A stretch of 64,000 nt of DNA, from assembly GCF_947498515.1 (NCBI RefSeq), contig NZ_CANMKO010000011.1, positions 82,967-146,966 on the forward strand. Direction: 5' to 3'. How positions within the stretch are numbered: position 1 is the stretch's first letter; every line of letters begins with the position of its first letter. The translations under genes were made by a program, and so were the position numbers. This document shows, one piece after another, positions 1 through 8,450 of the stretch. The notes beneath the pieces are model-generated. The model was given only the letters and a program-made list of their open reading frames with translations. It was not told the origin of the DNA and did no database searches. The DNA comes from an uncultured Pelagimonas sp. Lineage in GTDB: Bacteria > Pseudomonadota > Alphaproteobacteria > Rhodobacterales > Rhodobacteraceae.

Positions 1-195
1 CGGTGGGTTGCCGCCGGTCTGCACCCGCATCCGCACGGTCGCGGCCAAGGGCGACAGGCGATAGACATCATCCGGCACCAGCTCATCCGCAAAGGAGAGG
101 GAATCCCCCAGATTGGCCCCGTTGATCACGCGGATCATCTCGGCACGGTACACATGCAGGGTTTGAGCGGAGCGGTTGGTCTGGTTCGTACTCAT
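1..195 (-). CDS. N-terminal fragment of a possible Hint-domain protein
   Basis: An ATG at 195 opens a frame that runs leftward off the window edge without a stop, giving 65 residues. The start MSTNQTNRSAQTLHVYRAE and the later FADELVPDDVYRLSP resemble the N-termini of roseobacter proteins that carry a C-terminal Hint (hedgehog/intein) self-splicing-like domain, but that domain would lie outside the window. The assignment rests on remembered family resemblance of the leader only. The gene is divergent from the SDR gene at 368, and the 172 bp between them must hold both promoters. Confidence 0.5.
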   Translation of the reverse strand, partial: MSTNQTNRSAQTLHVYRAEMIRVINGANLGDSLSFADELVPDDVYRLSPLAATVRMRVQTGGNPP

Positions 196-367
196 GACAC
201 CTCGTGACAGGAAGCCCGGCTAGATAAACAAGAAACGAATCCCGGGCGGCTGTTGCATCTTGCATTGTATGATACCTGATTGTGGCATCAAATAGCCGTT
301 GATCCGACCTTTTGTCGGCTGACACGAAACAACGGCCCGGAGGTGGGCCATACGAACAGGAGAGATC

Positions 368-1147
368 ATGGATCTGGGGATTGCAGGAAAACGCGCATTG
401 GTTTGCGCATCAAGCAAAGGTTTGGGCCGAGGATGCGCCGAAGCTTTGGCGCAGGCCGGTGTGGAGCTGGTGATGAATGCCCGCGGGGCCGAAGCGCTTG
501 AGGCGACGGCGCAAGAGATCCGCGACACCTATGGCGTCAAGGTGACCACGGTTGCGGCCGATATCGTATCGGAAGAAGGGCGTGCCAAGGTTTTGGAAGT
601 CGCGGGTGACGTGGATATTCTTGTCACCAACGCCGGTGGTCCGCCTCCGGGTTTGTGGTCCGATTGGGGGCGCGATGAGTTCCTTGCCGCCTTGGATGCC
701 AATATGTTGACGCCGATTGCTTTGATGACGGAACTGATGCCAAAAATGGCCGCCAAGGGCTGGGGCCGGGTGGTCAATATCACCTCGCAATCGGTCAAAG
801 CGCCGATCCCGCAATTGGGCTTGTCGAATGCCGCGCGCACCGGGTTGACCGGTTACGTGGCTGGCACCGCGCGTCAGGTTGCGCCAGAGGGTGTTATTGT
901 CAACAACCTGCTGCCGGGTATTCACGCCACTGATCGCGCGATTTCGCTTGATACCGGCGTTGCCGATGCACAGGGCATTTCGATCGAAGAAGCCGCCGAT
1001 CAACGCGCGGCCACCATTCCGGCGCGCCGCTATGGCACGCGTCAGGAATTTGGCGCGATGTGCGCGTTCCTGTGTTCGCAACACGCGGGCTTTATCGTGG
1101 GGCAGAACATCCTGCTCGACGGTGGCGCGACCAACGCAACACTCTAA
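368..1147 (+). CDS. SDR-family oxidoreductase with atypical active site
   Basis: This is a 259-residue short-chain dehydrogenase/reductase-fold protein. The nucleotide-binding turn reads CASSKGLGRG (residues 13-22) and the NAG motif is at 88-90, followed by Asn112. The usual YxxxK catalytic pair is missing: the aligned segment SNAARTGL has Ser153 where Tyr is expected and Arg157 where Lys is expected. A subgroup of FabG-like SDRs with an imperfect catalytic tetrad is known, so this is probably a divergent family member rather than a damaged gene. The ATG is preceded by AGGAGAG. Substrate is unknown. The C-terminal IVGQNILLDGG is typical of 3-oxoacyl-ACP-reductase-like SDRs. Confidence 0.9.
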   Translation: MDLGIAGKRALVCASSKGLGRGCAEALAQAGVELVMNARGAEALEATAQEIRDTYGVKVTTVAADIVSEEGRAKVLEVAGDVDILVTNAGGPPPGLWSDWGRDEFLAALDANMLTPIALMTELMPKMAAKGWGRVVNITSQSVKAPIPQLGLSNAARTGLTGYVAGTARQVAPEGVIVNNLLPGIHATDRAISLDTGVADAQGISIEEAADQRAATIPARRYGTRQEFGAMCAFLCSQHAGFIVGQNILLDGGATNATL

Positions 1148-1153
1148 CCGAGA

Positions 1154-1206
1154 GCCCCAAAATCCATGCATGGATTTTGCAAATTCCGTGCACGGAATTT
1201 TGGGGC
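1154..1206. repeat. Double-palindrome intergenic repeat, copy 1
   Basis: Two perfect 20-bp palindromes lie side by side: 1159-1178 (AAAATCCATGCATGGATTTT) and 1181-1200 (AAATTCCGTGCACGGAATTT), separated by GC. The whole unit is bracketed by GCCCCAAAAT at 1154 and its reverse complement ending at 1206, so it can also fold as one long nested hairpin. It begins 6 bp after the SDR stop codon, ahead of the next gene at 1233. A second copy with the same layout is at 45122-45168. Confidence 0.85.
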
Positions 1207-1232
1207 ACCCAGATGACATTTAAGAGGTAGAC

Positions 1233-2378
1233 ATGGCACGAGGACCAGACGGGCAGGGCGGCGGCGCGGGGTTCTCGCTTGCCGATCAATTGTTTAATGA
1301 ACAAAGCATCGGTGATTTGGCTGCGGAGTATCGCCAGTTACCGGGCTTTGATGACGATGATTTTGCCAACGAAGTCTTGGCGGGGTTTGGCGATCTTGGC
1401 CTTTTGGAACGGCTGGATTGGATTGCGACCTGTGTCGAAGATCGCCTGCCCACGGATTTCCCGGCCATGGTCGAGGCATTGCGCGCCGCAATGCCGCCAG
1501 AGCTTGACCCCAGCAAATCTGACGATGATTTTGGCCGTTTTATACACGCGGTGCCGGGCATTTTGGCGGTGCGGCACGGGGTGGAGGATCATCGCGACCT
1601 TGCGCTTGATCTCATCTATGACGCGACCAAGCGGTTTTCGATGGAGTTTTACATTCGCCCTTTCCTGAACCGTTGGCCCGACGAGACTTTGGCGCGGTTG
1701 GATGCATGGTGTGGCGATGACAACTACCATGTTCGCCGCCTTGTGTCCGAAGGAACACGGCCTCGTCTGCCGTGGGCGCGCAATATCGACATCGCCCCGG
1801 ATGTGCCGTTGCGGTTTCTGGAGCGTTTGCACAGCGATCCAACCCGCTATGTCACCCGCTCTGTCGCCAACCATATGAACGACCTGTCAAAAGTGATGCC
1901 AGAGGAGGTTGTGACGCGTCTGTCGTCTTGGCAGAACACACAAGAGCAAACGCCCAAGGAGCTATCTTGGATGACCAAACACGCGCTGCGCACGGCGGTC
2001 AAACGCGGCGAGCGTGGGGCGCTGGATTTGCTGGGCTACCGGGCCGGGGATGTGTCGGCGACCCTCGCGATCAAAACCCCAAAGGTTACAATCGGACAGC
2101 CGTTGGAATTTGATGTGACGCTGACAAGCCCAGAGGCCTTGCCGGTGATGGTGGACTATCGTTTGCGCTTTGCCCGCCCTTCGGGAGAGGCGGAGAAAGT
2201 CTTTAAGCTCAAGACGGCAAAGCTGGTCAAAGGCACGCCGCTCACGCTGACAAAAACCCATAAACTCAAGGGCAATGCCAGCACCTTTACCCTGCATCCC
2301 GGCGCACATGGGATCACGGTTCAGGTCAACGGCCAAGACGTTGCCAGCGGTGATTTTGAGCTATTGGCGCAAGATTAG
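1233..2378 (+). CDS. AlkC-like DNA alkylation repair protein with C-terminal Ig-like domain
   Basis: A 381-residue protein of HEAT-like helical repeats. The segment HVRRLVSEGTRPRLPWA (residues 166-182), followed by YVTRSVANHMNDLSK (206-220), is the hallmark of the AlkC/AlkD family of DNA glycosylases, which excise alkylated bases such as 3-methyladenine without base flipping. Residues from about 275 to the end form a beta-rich segment (ATLAIKTPKVTIGQPLEFDV...) that fits the C-terminal Ig-like domain known in some AlkC proteins. Its ATG has AGAGG about 8 bp upstream. It may be transcribed from its own promoter, because the palindromic repeat at 1154-1206 separates it from the SDR gene. The substrate is inferred from family membership. 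Confidence 0.8.
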   Translation: MARGPDGQGGGAGFSLADQLFNEQSIGDLAAEYRQLPGFDDDDFANEVLAGFGDLGLLERLDWIATCVEDRLPTDFPAMVEALRAAMPPELDPSKSDDDFGRFIHAVPGILAVRHGVEDHRDLALDLIYDATKRFSMEFYIRPFLNRWPDETLARLDAWCGDDNYHVRRLVSEGTRPRLPWARNIDIAPDVPLRFLERLHSDPTRYVTRSVANHMNDLSKVMPEEVVTRLSSWQNTQEQTPKELSWMTKHALRTAVKRGERGALDLLGYRAGDVSATLAIKTPKVTIGQPLEFDVTLTSPEALPVMVDYRLRFARPSGEAEKVFKLKTAKLVKGTPLTLTKTHKLKGNASTFTLHPGAHGITVQVNGQDVASGDFELLAQD

Positions 2379-2429
2379 CGCCGCTTATGTGCGCCTGTCG
2401 ACCTTAGAGCGCCCAACCTTGAACTTGAA

Positions 2430-2475
2430 ACACGAATACCCTGCCATGCCTTCGGCACTCTCGGGACATTCGTGT
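2430..2475. other. Inverted repeat between convergent genes
   Basis: ACACGAAT (2430-2437) and ATTCGTGT (2468-2475) form an 8-bp stem around a 30-base loop that contains a second small stem (TGCC...GGCA). It lies between the convergent AlkC-like and M48 peptidase genes, where a bidirectional terminator would be expected. It lacks a T-tract, so intrinsic termination is uncertain. Confidence 0.3.
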
Positions 2476-2491
2476 CTCATGATGATTCAGG

Positions 2492-3187
2492 TTAACGGTC
2501 GGACGCTTTAGCCCAACGCTTTTCCAATTTTTGAATGGCTTTGATCCGATCACCGGGTTTGGGGTGGGACATGAACCACGCCGGAACCGGTTGCGACGTC
2601 TCGGCGCTCCAATGCTCGAGCTTTTCAAAAAGCGAGGTCAGAGGCGCGGTGCCAATCCCAGCTTTGGTGAGCAAGGCCGCCGCGTATTCATCGGCTTCAA
2701 ACTCATCGGCACGGGACAATCCGGCGCGGTGCAAGCTCATAATCCGATCCGCGACCCAGCCACCAAAACCAAAGGTATAGCGGTTCAAGACCATCGCCAA
2801 AACGCTGCGCATGGCGTTTTGACCAAAAAAGTCATTCATCCGGGTTTTCGCATGACCAAGGGCCACATGGCCAAGTTCATGGGCGATCACCGATGTCAGT
2901 TCCTCGGCGCTGACCTCGCCTTTGACATGGCGATCAAGAAACCCACGGGTGATGAAAATGCGCCCGTCATGAGTGGCCAAGCCGTTGATTTGCGGCACTT
3001 CGTAAACGTGCACCTTGATCCGCGCCACCTCGAGCGCGGCCGCCAGTTGGTCAAGCAGCGGGACGAGAGAGGGCGCGGCCAAAGCCGTTGATTTGGCATC
3101 TAGCTCGCGCGCACTGCGCCAAGCGGAAAACCGGAACATGACGTATCCGTAGACCATCGCCAAAAGGAGGGGGGTAAGCTTTAGCAT
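2492..3187 (-). CDS. M48-family zinc metalloprotease
   Basis: A 231-residue membrane-associated peptidase. Residues 3-20 form one hydrophobic N-terminal segment that could be a membrane anchor or uncleaved signal. The zinc site HELGH is at 103-107, inside the longer family pattern VIAHELGHVALGH, and the third ligand is expected at Glu162 in DEFEAD. A late SHPKPGDRIKAI matches the M48 signature in which histidine and proline precede the C-terminal helix. These features place it with small HtpX/YcaL/BepA-like M48 peptidases that act in envelope protein quality control; the specific role is not determinable. No clear Shine-Dalgarno precedes the ATG chosen. Confidence 0.88.
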   Translation of the reverse strand: MLKLTPLLLAMVYGYVMFRFSAWRSARELDAKSTALAAPSLVPLLDQLAAALEVARIKVHVYEVPQINGLATHDGRIFITRGFLDRHVKGEVSAEELTSVIAHELGHVALGHAKTRMNDFFGQNAMRSVLAMVLNRYTFGFGGWVADRIMSLHRAGLSRADEFEADEYAAALLTKAGIGTAPLTSLFEKLEHWSAETSQPVPAWFMSHPKPGDRIKAIQKLEKRWAKASDR

Positions 3188-3254
3188 AGGGGGAATATGG
3201 GGCTATGGTCCGGTTAGGGCAATGCGTTGCGGCGCATCAACCGGGACAAACGTG

Positions 3255-4349
3255 TCAAAACTTCCAACGCATCCCAAAATTGGTCGAGCTGGCATCGTGA
3301 TACTCAGTCGTTTTCTCGTCAAAACTGTAAGAGGTGTAGCCGAGATAGGCTTCAAGATTGGCTTTGTCGATCTTTTGGACCGCCTGAACACCCCAGGACG
3401 TTGTGCGTGAGCCATCGCTGACAAAGCCCTTGCCGGAGTAGTAATCGGCGGACAAGGCGGTTTGACCGGCACCCCATAGATCACCCTTCCAGCCGGCTTT
3501 GACATAGCTATAGGTTCCGCCATCTGGGGCACCCCCGGCGGCAATCCGTCCGGTCAACCCGGTGTCGATGTGATGGAGCGCAAAGGACAGGGCGTATTGT
3601 TCGCTTGTGTCACCGTCATCGGTTTTCCAAAGGTAGCCTGCGCCCGCCGCCATTTTGACGCCGCCGCTTTCTCCGTTCCACGACAGGCCAATGTCATAGT
3701 AATCGGCATCGTCCGTATCACTCAGAAGGTTGCGCCCCCAGGCGACGCCAAAAGTCAGCCCGTTGAAATCCGGCGTGTCATAGCGAATGCGGGTGCGGCG
3801 CGGGCCGTCATAGTCGTTGAAGATGCTGGAAATTTTGACGTCGCTAAGCTCGTCACTCTCTGCATCCCTAAGAAAGTAACCACCGGTGTAATCCGGGCGA
3901 AAGGTGCCTTGTGCCAGACCGGTGCCACTAAAATCCGCGCCTGAATTCCCGTCCGAGGCCATGCCGCCCTGACCAAGGGACAGCTTGCCGAAGCTGCCCG
4001 AATAAGAGACATCGACATGGCGGATTTTTGTTTCATCCCACTCCCAGACCGGATTGCTATTTTGGCTATGGGCCGAGGAGGCGGGCAACCCTAGGGCCGC
4101 CTCAAACCGGAAGGTCAAAAGGCCCGAAGAGGTTGGGTTTTCAAGGAAAACCCCGATGCGGGAATTTGACGCCGAACTGTCACTCAGAGAAGCGTGAGTC
4201 TTTTTGCCGTCATCAAAAGTGATGTAGGCGGGGTTGAGTTGCCCGTAAAAGGTCGCGGTGCCACCAGACCCATTGGCATAGGTGAGTGGGTCCGCCAAAC
4301 CGGGTGTTGCTAGGATCATGCTGGTGCCGCAGAGCAGGTGCCGGATCAT
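3255..4349 (-). CDS. Outer-membrane porin
   Basis: A 364-residue protein with a cleavable signal peptide (MIRHLLCGTSMILATPGLA, cleavage near DP). The mature part alternates hydrophobic and polar residues in beta strands, is rich in Gly, Asp and aromatics, and ends with ...NFGMRWKF, the C-terminal Phe typical of outer-membrane barrels recognised by BamA. Segments such as NSRIGVFLENPTSSGLLTFR and KLSLGQGG resemble general-diffusion porins of Rhodobacteraceae (Gram-negative porin family). The ATG is preceded by a strong AGGAGG. Substrate specificity cannot be read from the sequence. The 160 bp upstream to the purL terminator must hold its promoter. Confidence 0.85.
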   Translation of the reverse strand: MIRHLLCGTSMILATPGLADPLTYANGSGGTATFYGQLNPAYITFDDGKKTHASLSDSSASNSRIGVFLENPTSSGLLTFRFEAALGLPASSAHSQNSNPVWEWDETKIRHVDVSYSGSFGKLSLGQGGMASDGNSGADFSGTGLAQGTFRPDYTGGYFLRDAESDELSDVKISSIFNDYDGPRRTRIRYDTPDFNGLTFGVAWGRNLLSDTDDADYYDIGLSWNGESGGVKMAAGAGYLWKTDDGDTSEQYALSFALHHIDTGLTGRIAAGGAPDGGTYSYVKAGWKGDLWGAGQTALSADYYSGKGFVSDGSRTTSWGVQAVQKIDKANLEAYLGYTSYSFDEKTTEYHDASSTNFGMRWKF

Positions 4350-4511
4350 GAAAACCTCCTGAGGTTGGGTCTTGCTGTATCACAGATCTGTCTTCACTAC
4401 CAAAGCTTGTTAGAACATGTGTCTGGTCGTTTTGGGGGCGGTCTGACTCATTGTGTTTGTTGGAAAAAGGGGACTCGCAAAACCGCTTCAGGATGCCACG
4501 TATCCGGAATG

Positions 4512-4540
4512 AAAAAGGCCCCAACCGCAAGGTTGAGGCC
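4512..4540 (-). terminator. Rho-independent terminator of purL
   Basis: Read leftward, a 10-bp stem GGCCTCAACC / GGTTGGGGCC (one mismatch) with a TTGC loop is followed directly by TTTTT. It sits 44 bp past the purL stop codon. Confidence 0.85.
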
Positions 4541-4583
4541 CGTTTTAGCGTTTCAAAGGGGCCTGCACGCGGGCAATTGACCC

Positions 4584-6743
4584 TTATGCGAAATACCCAG
4601 CAAAGGCGTCACGGCTGATCTGAGACAGCTCGGACAACGGGGCTTCGGAGCCGCCGAATTTGACCGTGTCGCCGGTGAATTTACCAACAGAGGAGATGGG
4701 AACCCCGGCCTGACCAGCGGCCATCATCAGGGCTTCGGCCTGATCAAAGTTGCAGGCGACCAAATAGCGGCCCTGATCTTCGCCAAACAGTTGCGCTGTG
4801 TCGTCGGTGTCGAGCTGAACGCCAACGCCCGAGGCTTCGGCCATTTCAAAGGCCGCCAGTGCCAGACCGCCATCCGAGAGGTCAGAGCAGCATTTGATCA
4901 GCGCGCGTTGGTCGCGGATGAAATCGCCGTTGCGCCGTTCCGCCGCCAGATCAACGGCGGGTGCGTCGCCGTCTTCGCGGTTGAACACCTCGGCGAGAAG
5001 GGCGGATTGGCCCAGATGCCCTTCGGTTTCGCCAATCAACAGGGCGACATGACCGTCGCGGGCATAGTCAAGGATCGGCTCTTCGTCGGCGGCAATCAGG
5101 CCAACGGCGCCGATGGTTGGTGTCGGCAAAATGCCCTGACCGTCGGTTTCGTTATAAAGCGAGACGTTGCCCGAAACGATCGGCATATCAAGCGCGATGC
5201 AGGCCTGACCGATGCCGTCCAACGCGCCAACAAACTGGCCCATGATCTCGGGCTTTTCGGGATTGCCGAAATTCAGGTTGTCGGTGGTGGCCAAGGGTTT
5301 TGCCCCGGTAGCGCAGAGGTTGCGGAAGGCTTCTGCAACGGCTTGCTTGCCGCCCTCAACCGGATTTGCCTTGACATAACGGGGGGTTACGTCACTGGTA
5401 AAGGCCAGTTGTTTGTCGGTACCATGCACGCGGATCACGCCCGCGCCATAACCCGGAACGCGGACCGTGTCGGCCATCACTTGGCTGTCGTATTGCTGGT
5501 AAACCCATTCGCGGCTAGAATAGTTGGTCGATCCGATCAGCGCCTTGAGCGCGTCGATGCCATCAACCTGTGGCACGTCTTCGAGCGGGTCCGCCGCAGG
5601 CGTGGCGACCCACGGGCGGTCATATTCGGGCGCGGTCGAGCTGAGTTTCGACAGCTCCATATCGGCTTTGACTTCGCCGTTGTGCACGATGAGGAAGCGG
5701 TCTTCGGCCAGTGTTTCACCGACGACGGCAAAATCGAGATCCCATTTGACGAAAACGGCGCGGGCTTCGGCCTCTTTCGCCGGGTCGAGAACCATCAGCA
5801 TCCGTTCTTGGGATTCCGATAGCATCATTTCATAGGCAGTCATGTTCTCTTCGCGCTGGGGCACGTTTTCGAGATCAAGACGCACGCCAAGTTTGCCCTT
5901 GTCGCCCATTTCAACGGCGGAACACGTGAGGCCAGCGGCCCCCATATCCTGGATCGAAATAACCGCGCCGGTCTGCATCAGCTCAAGCGTGGCTTCCATC
6001 AGACGTTTTTCGGTGAACGGGTCTCCGACCTGAACGGTGGGGCGTTTTTCTTCAATAGAATCATCGAATTCCGCCGATGCCATGGTGGCACCGCCAACAC
6101 CGTCACGGCCGGTTTTCGCCCCGAGGTAAACAACCGGGCGACCCACACCAGAGGCGGCGGAGTAGAAGATTTTGTCGGCATCCGCGAGGCCCGCCGCAAA
6201 GGCATTCACAAGGCAGTTGCCATTATAGGCGGGGTGAAAGCGCACTTCGCCGCCAACGGTCGGGACACCAAAGGCGTTGCCGTAGCCGCCAACACCTTCG
6301 ACCACACCATGCACAAGCTGGCGGGTTTTGGGGTGATCTTTTTCACCAAAAGAGAGCGCGTTCATCGCCGCGATCGGGCGGGCACCCATTGTAAAGACGT
6401 CACGCAGAATGCCGCCAACACCAGTGGCCGCACCTTGGTAGGGTTCGATGTAAGATGGGTGGTTGTGGCTTTCCATTTTGAAAACAACAGCTTGACCGTC
6501 GCCAATGTCAACCACACCGGCGTTTTCACCGGGGCCACAGATAACCTGAGGGCCATCAACGGGCAGCTTTTTCAGGTGCAGTTTTGAGGATTTGTAAGAG
6601 CAATGTTCGTTCCACATCGCGCTGAAAATACCAAGTTCGGTGAAGGTGGGTTCGCGGCCCATGATCTCTAGAATGCGGTCATATTCTTCGGCGTTGATCC
6701 CGTGGGATTCAATCAGCTCTGTGGTGATGGCCGGTTCGGTCAT
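4584..6743 (-). CDS. purL: Phosphoribosylformylglycinamidine synthase subunit PurL
   Basis: A 719-residue protein of the small PurL type, which works with separate PurQ (glutaminase) and PurS subunits to convert FGAR, ATP and glutamine to FGAM in de novo purine synthesis. It is not the ~1300-residue fused enzyme. Diagnostic segments are [14 protein letters not shown] near the N-terminus, [20 protein letters not shown], the [12 protein letters not shown] loop, and [14 protein letters not shown] in the middle. The C-terminal [13 protein letters not shown] is the second AIRS-like repeat. The gene is followed by its own terminator. purQ and purS are not in this window. Confidence 0.97.
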   Translation of the reverse strand: MTEPAITTELIESHGINAEEYDRILEIMGREPTFTELGIFSAMWNEHCSYKSSKLHLKKLPVDGPQVICGPGENAGVVDIGDGQAVVFKMESHNHPSYIEPYQGAATGVGGILRDVFTMGARPIAAMNALSFGEKDHPKTRQLVHGVVEGVGGYGNAFGVPTVGGEVRFHPAYNGNCLVNAFAAGLADADKIFYSAASGVGRPVVYLGAKTGRDGVGGATMASAEFDDSIEEKRPTVQVGDPFTEKRLMEATLELMQTGAVISIQDMGAAGLTCSAVEMGDKGKLGVRLDLENVPQREENMTAYEMMLSESQERMLMVLDPAKEAEARAVFVKWDLDFAVVGETLAEDRFLIVHNGEVKADMELSKLSSTAPEYDRPWVATPAADPLEDVPQVDGIDALKALIGSTNYSSREWVYQQYDSQVMADTVRVPGYGAGVIRVHGTDKQLAFTSDVTPRYVKANPVEGGKQAVAEAFRNLCATGAKPLATTDNLNFGNPEKPEIMGQFVGALDGIGQACIALDMPIVSGNVSLYNETDGQGILPTPTIGAVGLIAADEEPILDYARDGHVALLIGETEGHLGQSALLAEVFNREDGDAPAVDLAAERRNGDFIRDQRALIKCCSDLSDGGLALAAFEMAEASGVGVQLDTDDTAQLFGEDQGRYLVACNFDQAEALMMAAGQAGVPISSVGKFTGDTVKFGGSEAPLSELSQISRDAFAGYFA

Positions 6744-6836
6744 GGGGGTCCCCTAATATCGTAGTGGCAGGTGTTGCGCGCTCTTTACGACAAGCATCAC
6801 GAAAGGGGAAGGGGGAAGCGCAGAGGGGGCGGCAGG

Positions 6837-6896
6837 AGGGGCAAGCCCCTCTTGGCCTTTGGCCAATTCACCCCGGGATATTTTGGGAAAGAAGAA
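6837..6896 (+). repeat. GC hairpin plus CCCGGGATATTT-type repeat, copy 1
   Basis: Hairpin AGGGGC-AA-GCCCCT (6837-6850) and a second hairpin TTGGCC-TTT-GGCCAA (6852-6866) are followed by CCCGGGATATTTTGGGAAAGAAGAA at 6872-6896. The same 25-base motif preceded by a GC hairpin recurs at 19732-19775 and 46486-46530, always on this strand. It lies in the 537-bp gap between purL and the GFA-like gene. Confidence 0.8.
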
Positions 6897-6984
6897 GACA
6901 GGCGGACGGGGGTTAAAGGGGCGCGCGGTGACGGTAATGCGGCGGTCGGGGTTTGGGCAACGGGGCTATTTGGACAAAACTGCG

Positions 6985-7152
6985 CGAGCTTGGGGGAGAT
7001 TGGGTAGGGGTGTTTGGGGCGAGGGCGGACGTTGCGCGTGGCAATCAGTACGATACTGGCCGAGTTTGGGGGAGATTGATCAAGGGGCGAGGGCGTGGCA
7101 CCCGAGCCGGGTGGTTTTTGGTTAAAAGCGGTTAGGATAGGTTAAAAGCGGT
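6985..7152 (+). repeat. G-rich intergenic stretch with short direct repeats
   Basis: The gap 6900-7280 has no convincing gene on either strand. CGAG(C/T)TTGGGGGAGATTG occurs at 6985-7002 and 7061-7078 (17 of 18 bases shared), and GGTTAAAAGCGGT occurs at 7120-7132 and 7140-7152 with a 20-bp period. The stretch between is strongly purine-rich on this strand with many runs of three to five G. Function unknown. Confidence 0.5.
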
Positions 7153-7280
7153 ATGCTGGGGAGTGCGGGCACGTGTTTTGGCCCGCGTGCCTTGGAAAGG
7201 CCTTCGCGCTGCTGATGCCTTGTCTTGGTCGGAAACACAGGGGAGTTGCGGACGGCCGCGCGCCCGACTGCGCCATGACC

Positions 7281-7859
7281 CTAGCGCAGAATGGTATCGG
7301 GGCGGGCGGTGTTGCGTTGGTCCAGTGTGAGAACGGTGGGCGTGACAATCGGGGTTTTGTCATCGTTGAAAAAGGGGGTGACCTTGGCATTCCCAGCCAG
7401 CGCGGTTTTCGCGGCACGCCAGAACATTGAATAGACCGCACCGGGGACGCCGCGCTGGCGCACCTTGCTCGAGGCGGCGGCGGTGTTGGCGTGACAGCTT
7501 ACGCGGCCATAGTGATCATGGCCTATGGGCAGCACAGCACCGACAAAGGGCATCGTTGGCGTGGGAAGCGTGTTGGCGATCGGGGTGTTGCAGCAGGTGG
7601 TGTACCAGCGCAGCAATCCCTTGGGACTTAGGCGCATTACGCCGAGGTGTTCTTGGCCCTTGTCAAAAACAAACTGGTCAGGTGTGGTTTGAAAGATCTG
7701 GGTGCCACCGTTTTTGAGAAACCCGTCTTCGACGCCAAGGTGGCGCGGTTCGCACTGACAATCGACGCAGTAGCACATGACATGACGCCCGGCGGCCCCT
7801 TGTTTAATATGCCATGCAACTTTGCCGCAACGACAGTTTAGCGAACATTTATCGGCCAT
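7281..7859 (-). CDS. DUF6151/GFA-like zinc-binding protein
   Basis: A 192-residue protein whose N-terminal half carries a cysteine pattern like that of glutathione-dependent formaldehyde-activating enzyme (GFA) relatives: C5, C9 and C11 (CSLNCRC), then C29, C31, C34 and C36 (CYCVDCQC), and a CC pair at 89-90 (WYTTCCNTP). This fits the two-zinc GFA fold. The C-terminal part is longer than in simple GFA proteins and fits the DUF6151 subgroup as I recall it. Catalytic activity is not established. AAAGGG lies about 7 bp before the ATG. It may form a unit with the upstream YbaN-like gene, 25 bp away. Confidence 0.75.
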   Translation of the reverse strand: MADKCSLNCRCGKVAWHIKQGAAGRHVMCYCVDCQCEPRHLGVEDGFLKNGGTQIFQTTPDQFVFDKGQEHLGVMRLSPKGLLRWYTTCCNTPIANTLPTPTMPFVGAVLPIGHDHYGRVSCHANTAAASSKVRQRGVPGAVYSMFWRAAKTALAGNAKVTPFFNDDKTPIVTPTVLTLDQRNTARPDTILR

Positions 7860-7884
7860 GTCGTACCCTTTACTTTGGTTTCAC

Positions 7885-8316
7885 TCAGTCCTTAGGCCCA
7901 TCGGGACGCGACAAGACATACCACGCCGCCCCCGACAAACAGATGGCTTGGATGATCAACACATGTACCGGCAAACGCAAGGCGAGGCTGAGCAAAAATG
8001 CCGCGAGCATCATGCCTCCTGCCAGTTTCTTGTGTTTGCGGGCGATGGCACCGTGATCTTCCCATGCCAGAATGGGTTCGCCAAAGGTTGGGTGGGTTTC
8101 GAGCCAGAGGCGTAGGCGCGGCGAACCTTTGCCAAAGCAAAAGGCCGCAAGCAGGACAAAAGGTGTGGTTGGCAAGATTGGCAGGACAATACCAATCACC
8201 CCAAGCGCGAGGCTTAGACCGCCAAATAAAACCCAAAACGGGCGGGCCAATTTATGATGTGGTTTGTCGGACAAGAGATGCGCCTGTGGTTGTTGAATGG
8301 CAACATGGCGCATCAT
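7885..8316 (-). CDS. YbaN-family (DUF454) inner-membrane protein
   Basis: A 143-residue protein with three to four hydrophobic helices. The first, [21 protein letters not shown], contains the DUF454 hallmark [17 protein letters not shown] (residues about 46-62), and [16 protein letters not shown] follows. The family is widespread in Proteobacteria and its function is not established. Two adjacent ATG codons (8316, 8313) are possible starts. It reads leftward into the GFA-like gene with 25 bp between, so the two are probably cotranscribed. Confidence 0.85.
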   Translation of the reverse strand: MMRHVAIQQPQAHLLSDKPHHKLARPFWVLFGGLSLALGVIGIVLPILPTTPFVLLAAFCFGKGSPRLRLWLETHPTFGEPILAWEDHGAIARKHKKLAGGMMLAAFLLSLALRLPVHVLIIQAICLSGAAWYVLSRPDGPKD

Positions 8317-8370
8317 GAGGCGAATGCAAGGGGGGCGGGATGCAAGGGCGCGACAGTTGGGTCTTTAAAG

Positions 8371-8397
8371 AAAAAAGGCCGAGCTCAAAGCTCGGCC
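8371..8397 (-). terminator. Strong intrinsic terminator
   Basis: A perfect 9-bp stem GGCCGAGCT/AGCTCGGCC with a 3-base loop (8377-8397) is followed, reading leftward, by TTTTTT at 8376-8371. It terminates the LysR gene transcript or the candidate sRNA. Confidence 0.85.
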
Positions 8398-8450
8398 GAA
8401 GTCCAACAGGGAGGTGATGGTGCTGCTATTGCTAGCGCGTCACCATCATG
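8371..8450 (-). ncRNA. Candidate small RNA downstream of the VtlR/LsrB-like gene
   Basis: Read leftward, a promoter-like TTGATC-N16-CATATT (about 8459-8486) is followed by a stem TGATGGTG/CACCATCA (8441-8448 with 8415-8422). Next comes an unpaired stretch containing CACCTCCCTG, whose CUCCC would be anti-Shine-Dalgarno, and then a strong intrinsic terminator. The predicted RNA is roughly 80 nt and overlaps no gene. The five-codon ATG-ATG-GTG-ACG-CGC-TAG inside the first stem is probably incidental. In Brucella and Agrobacterium, VtlR/LsrB-type LysR proteins control the AbcR sRNAs, which also use CUCCC-like motifs. Whether this is an AbcR equivalent is inference. Confidence 0.4.

Noticed and set aside
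4791..5822. A 343-codon plus-strand frame inside purL
   Set aside because: Shadow of the purL gene; no recognisable domain and no ribosome-binding site.
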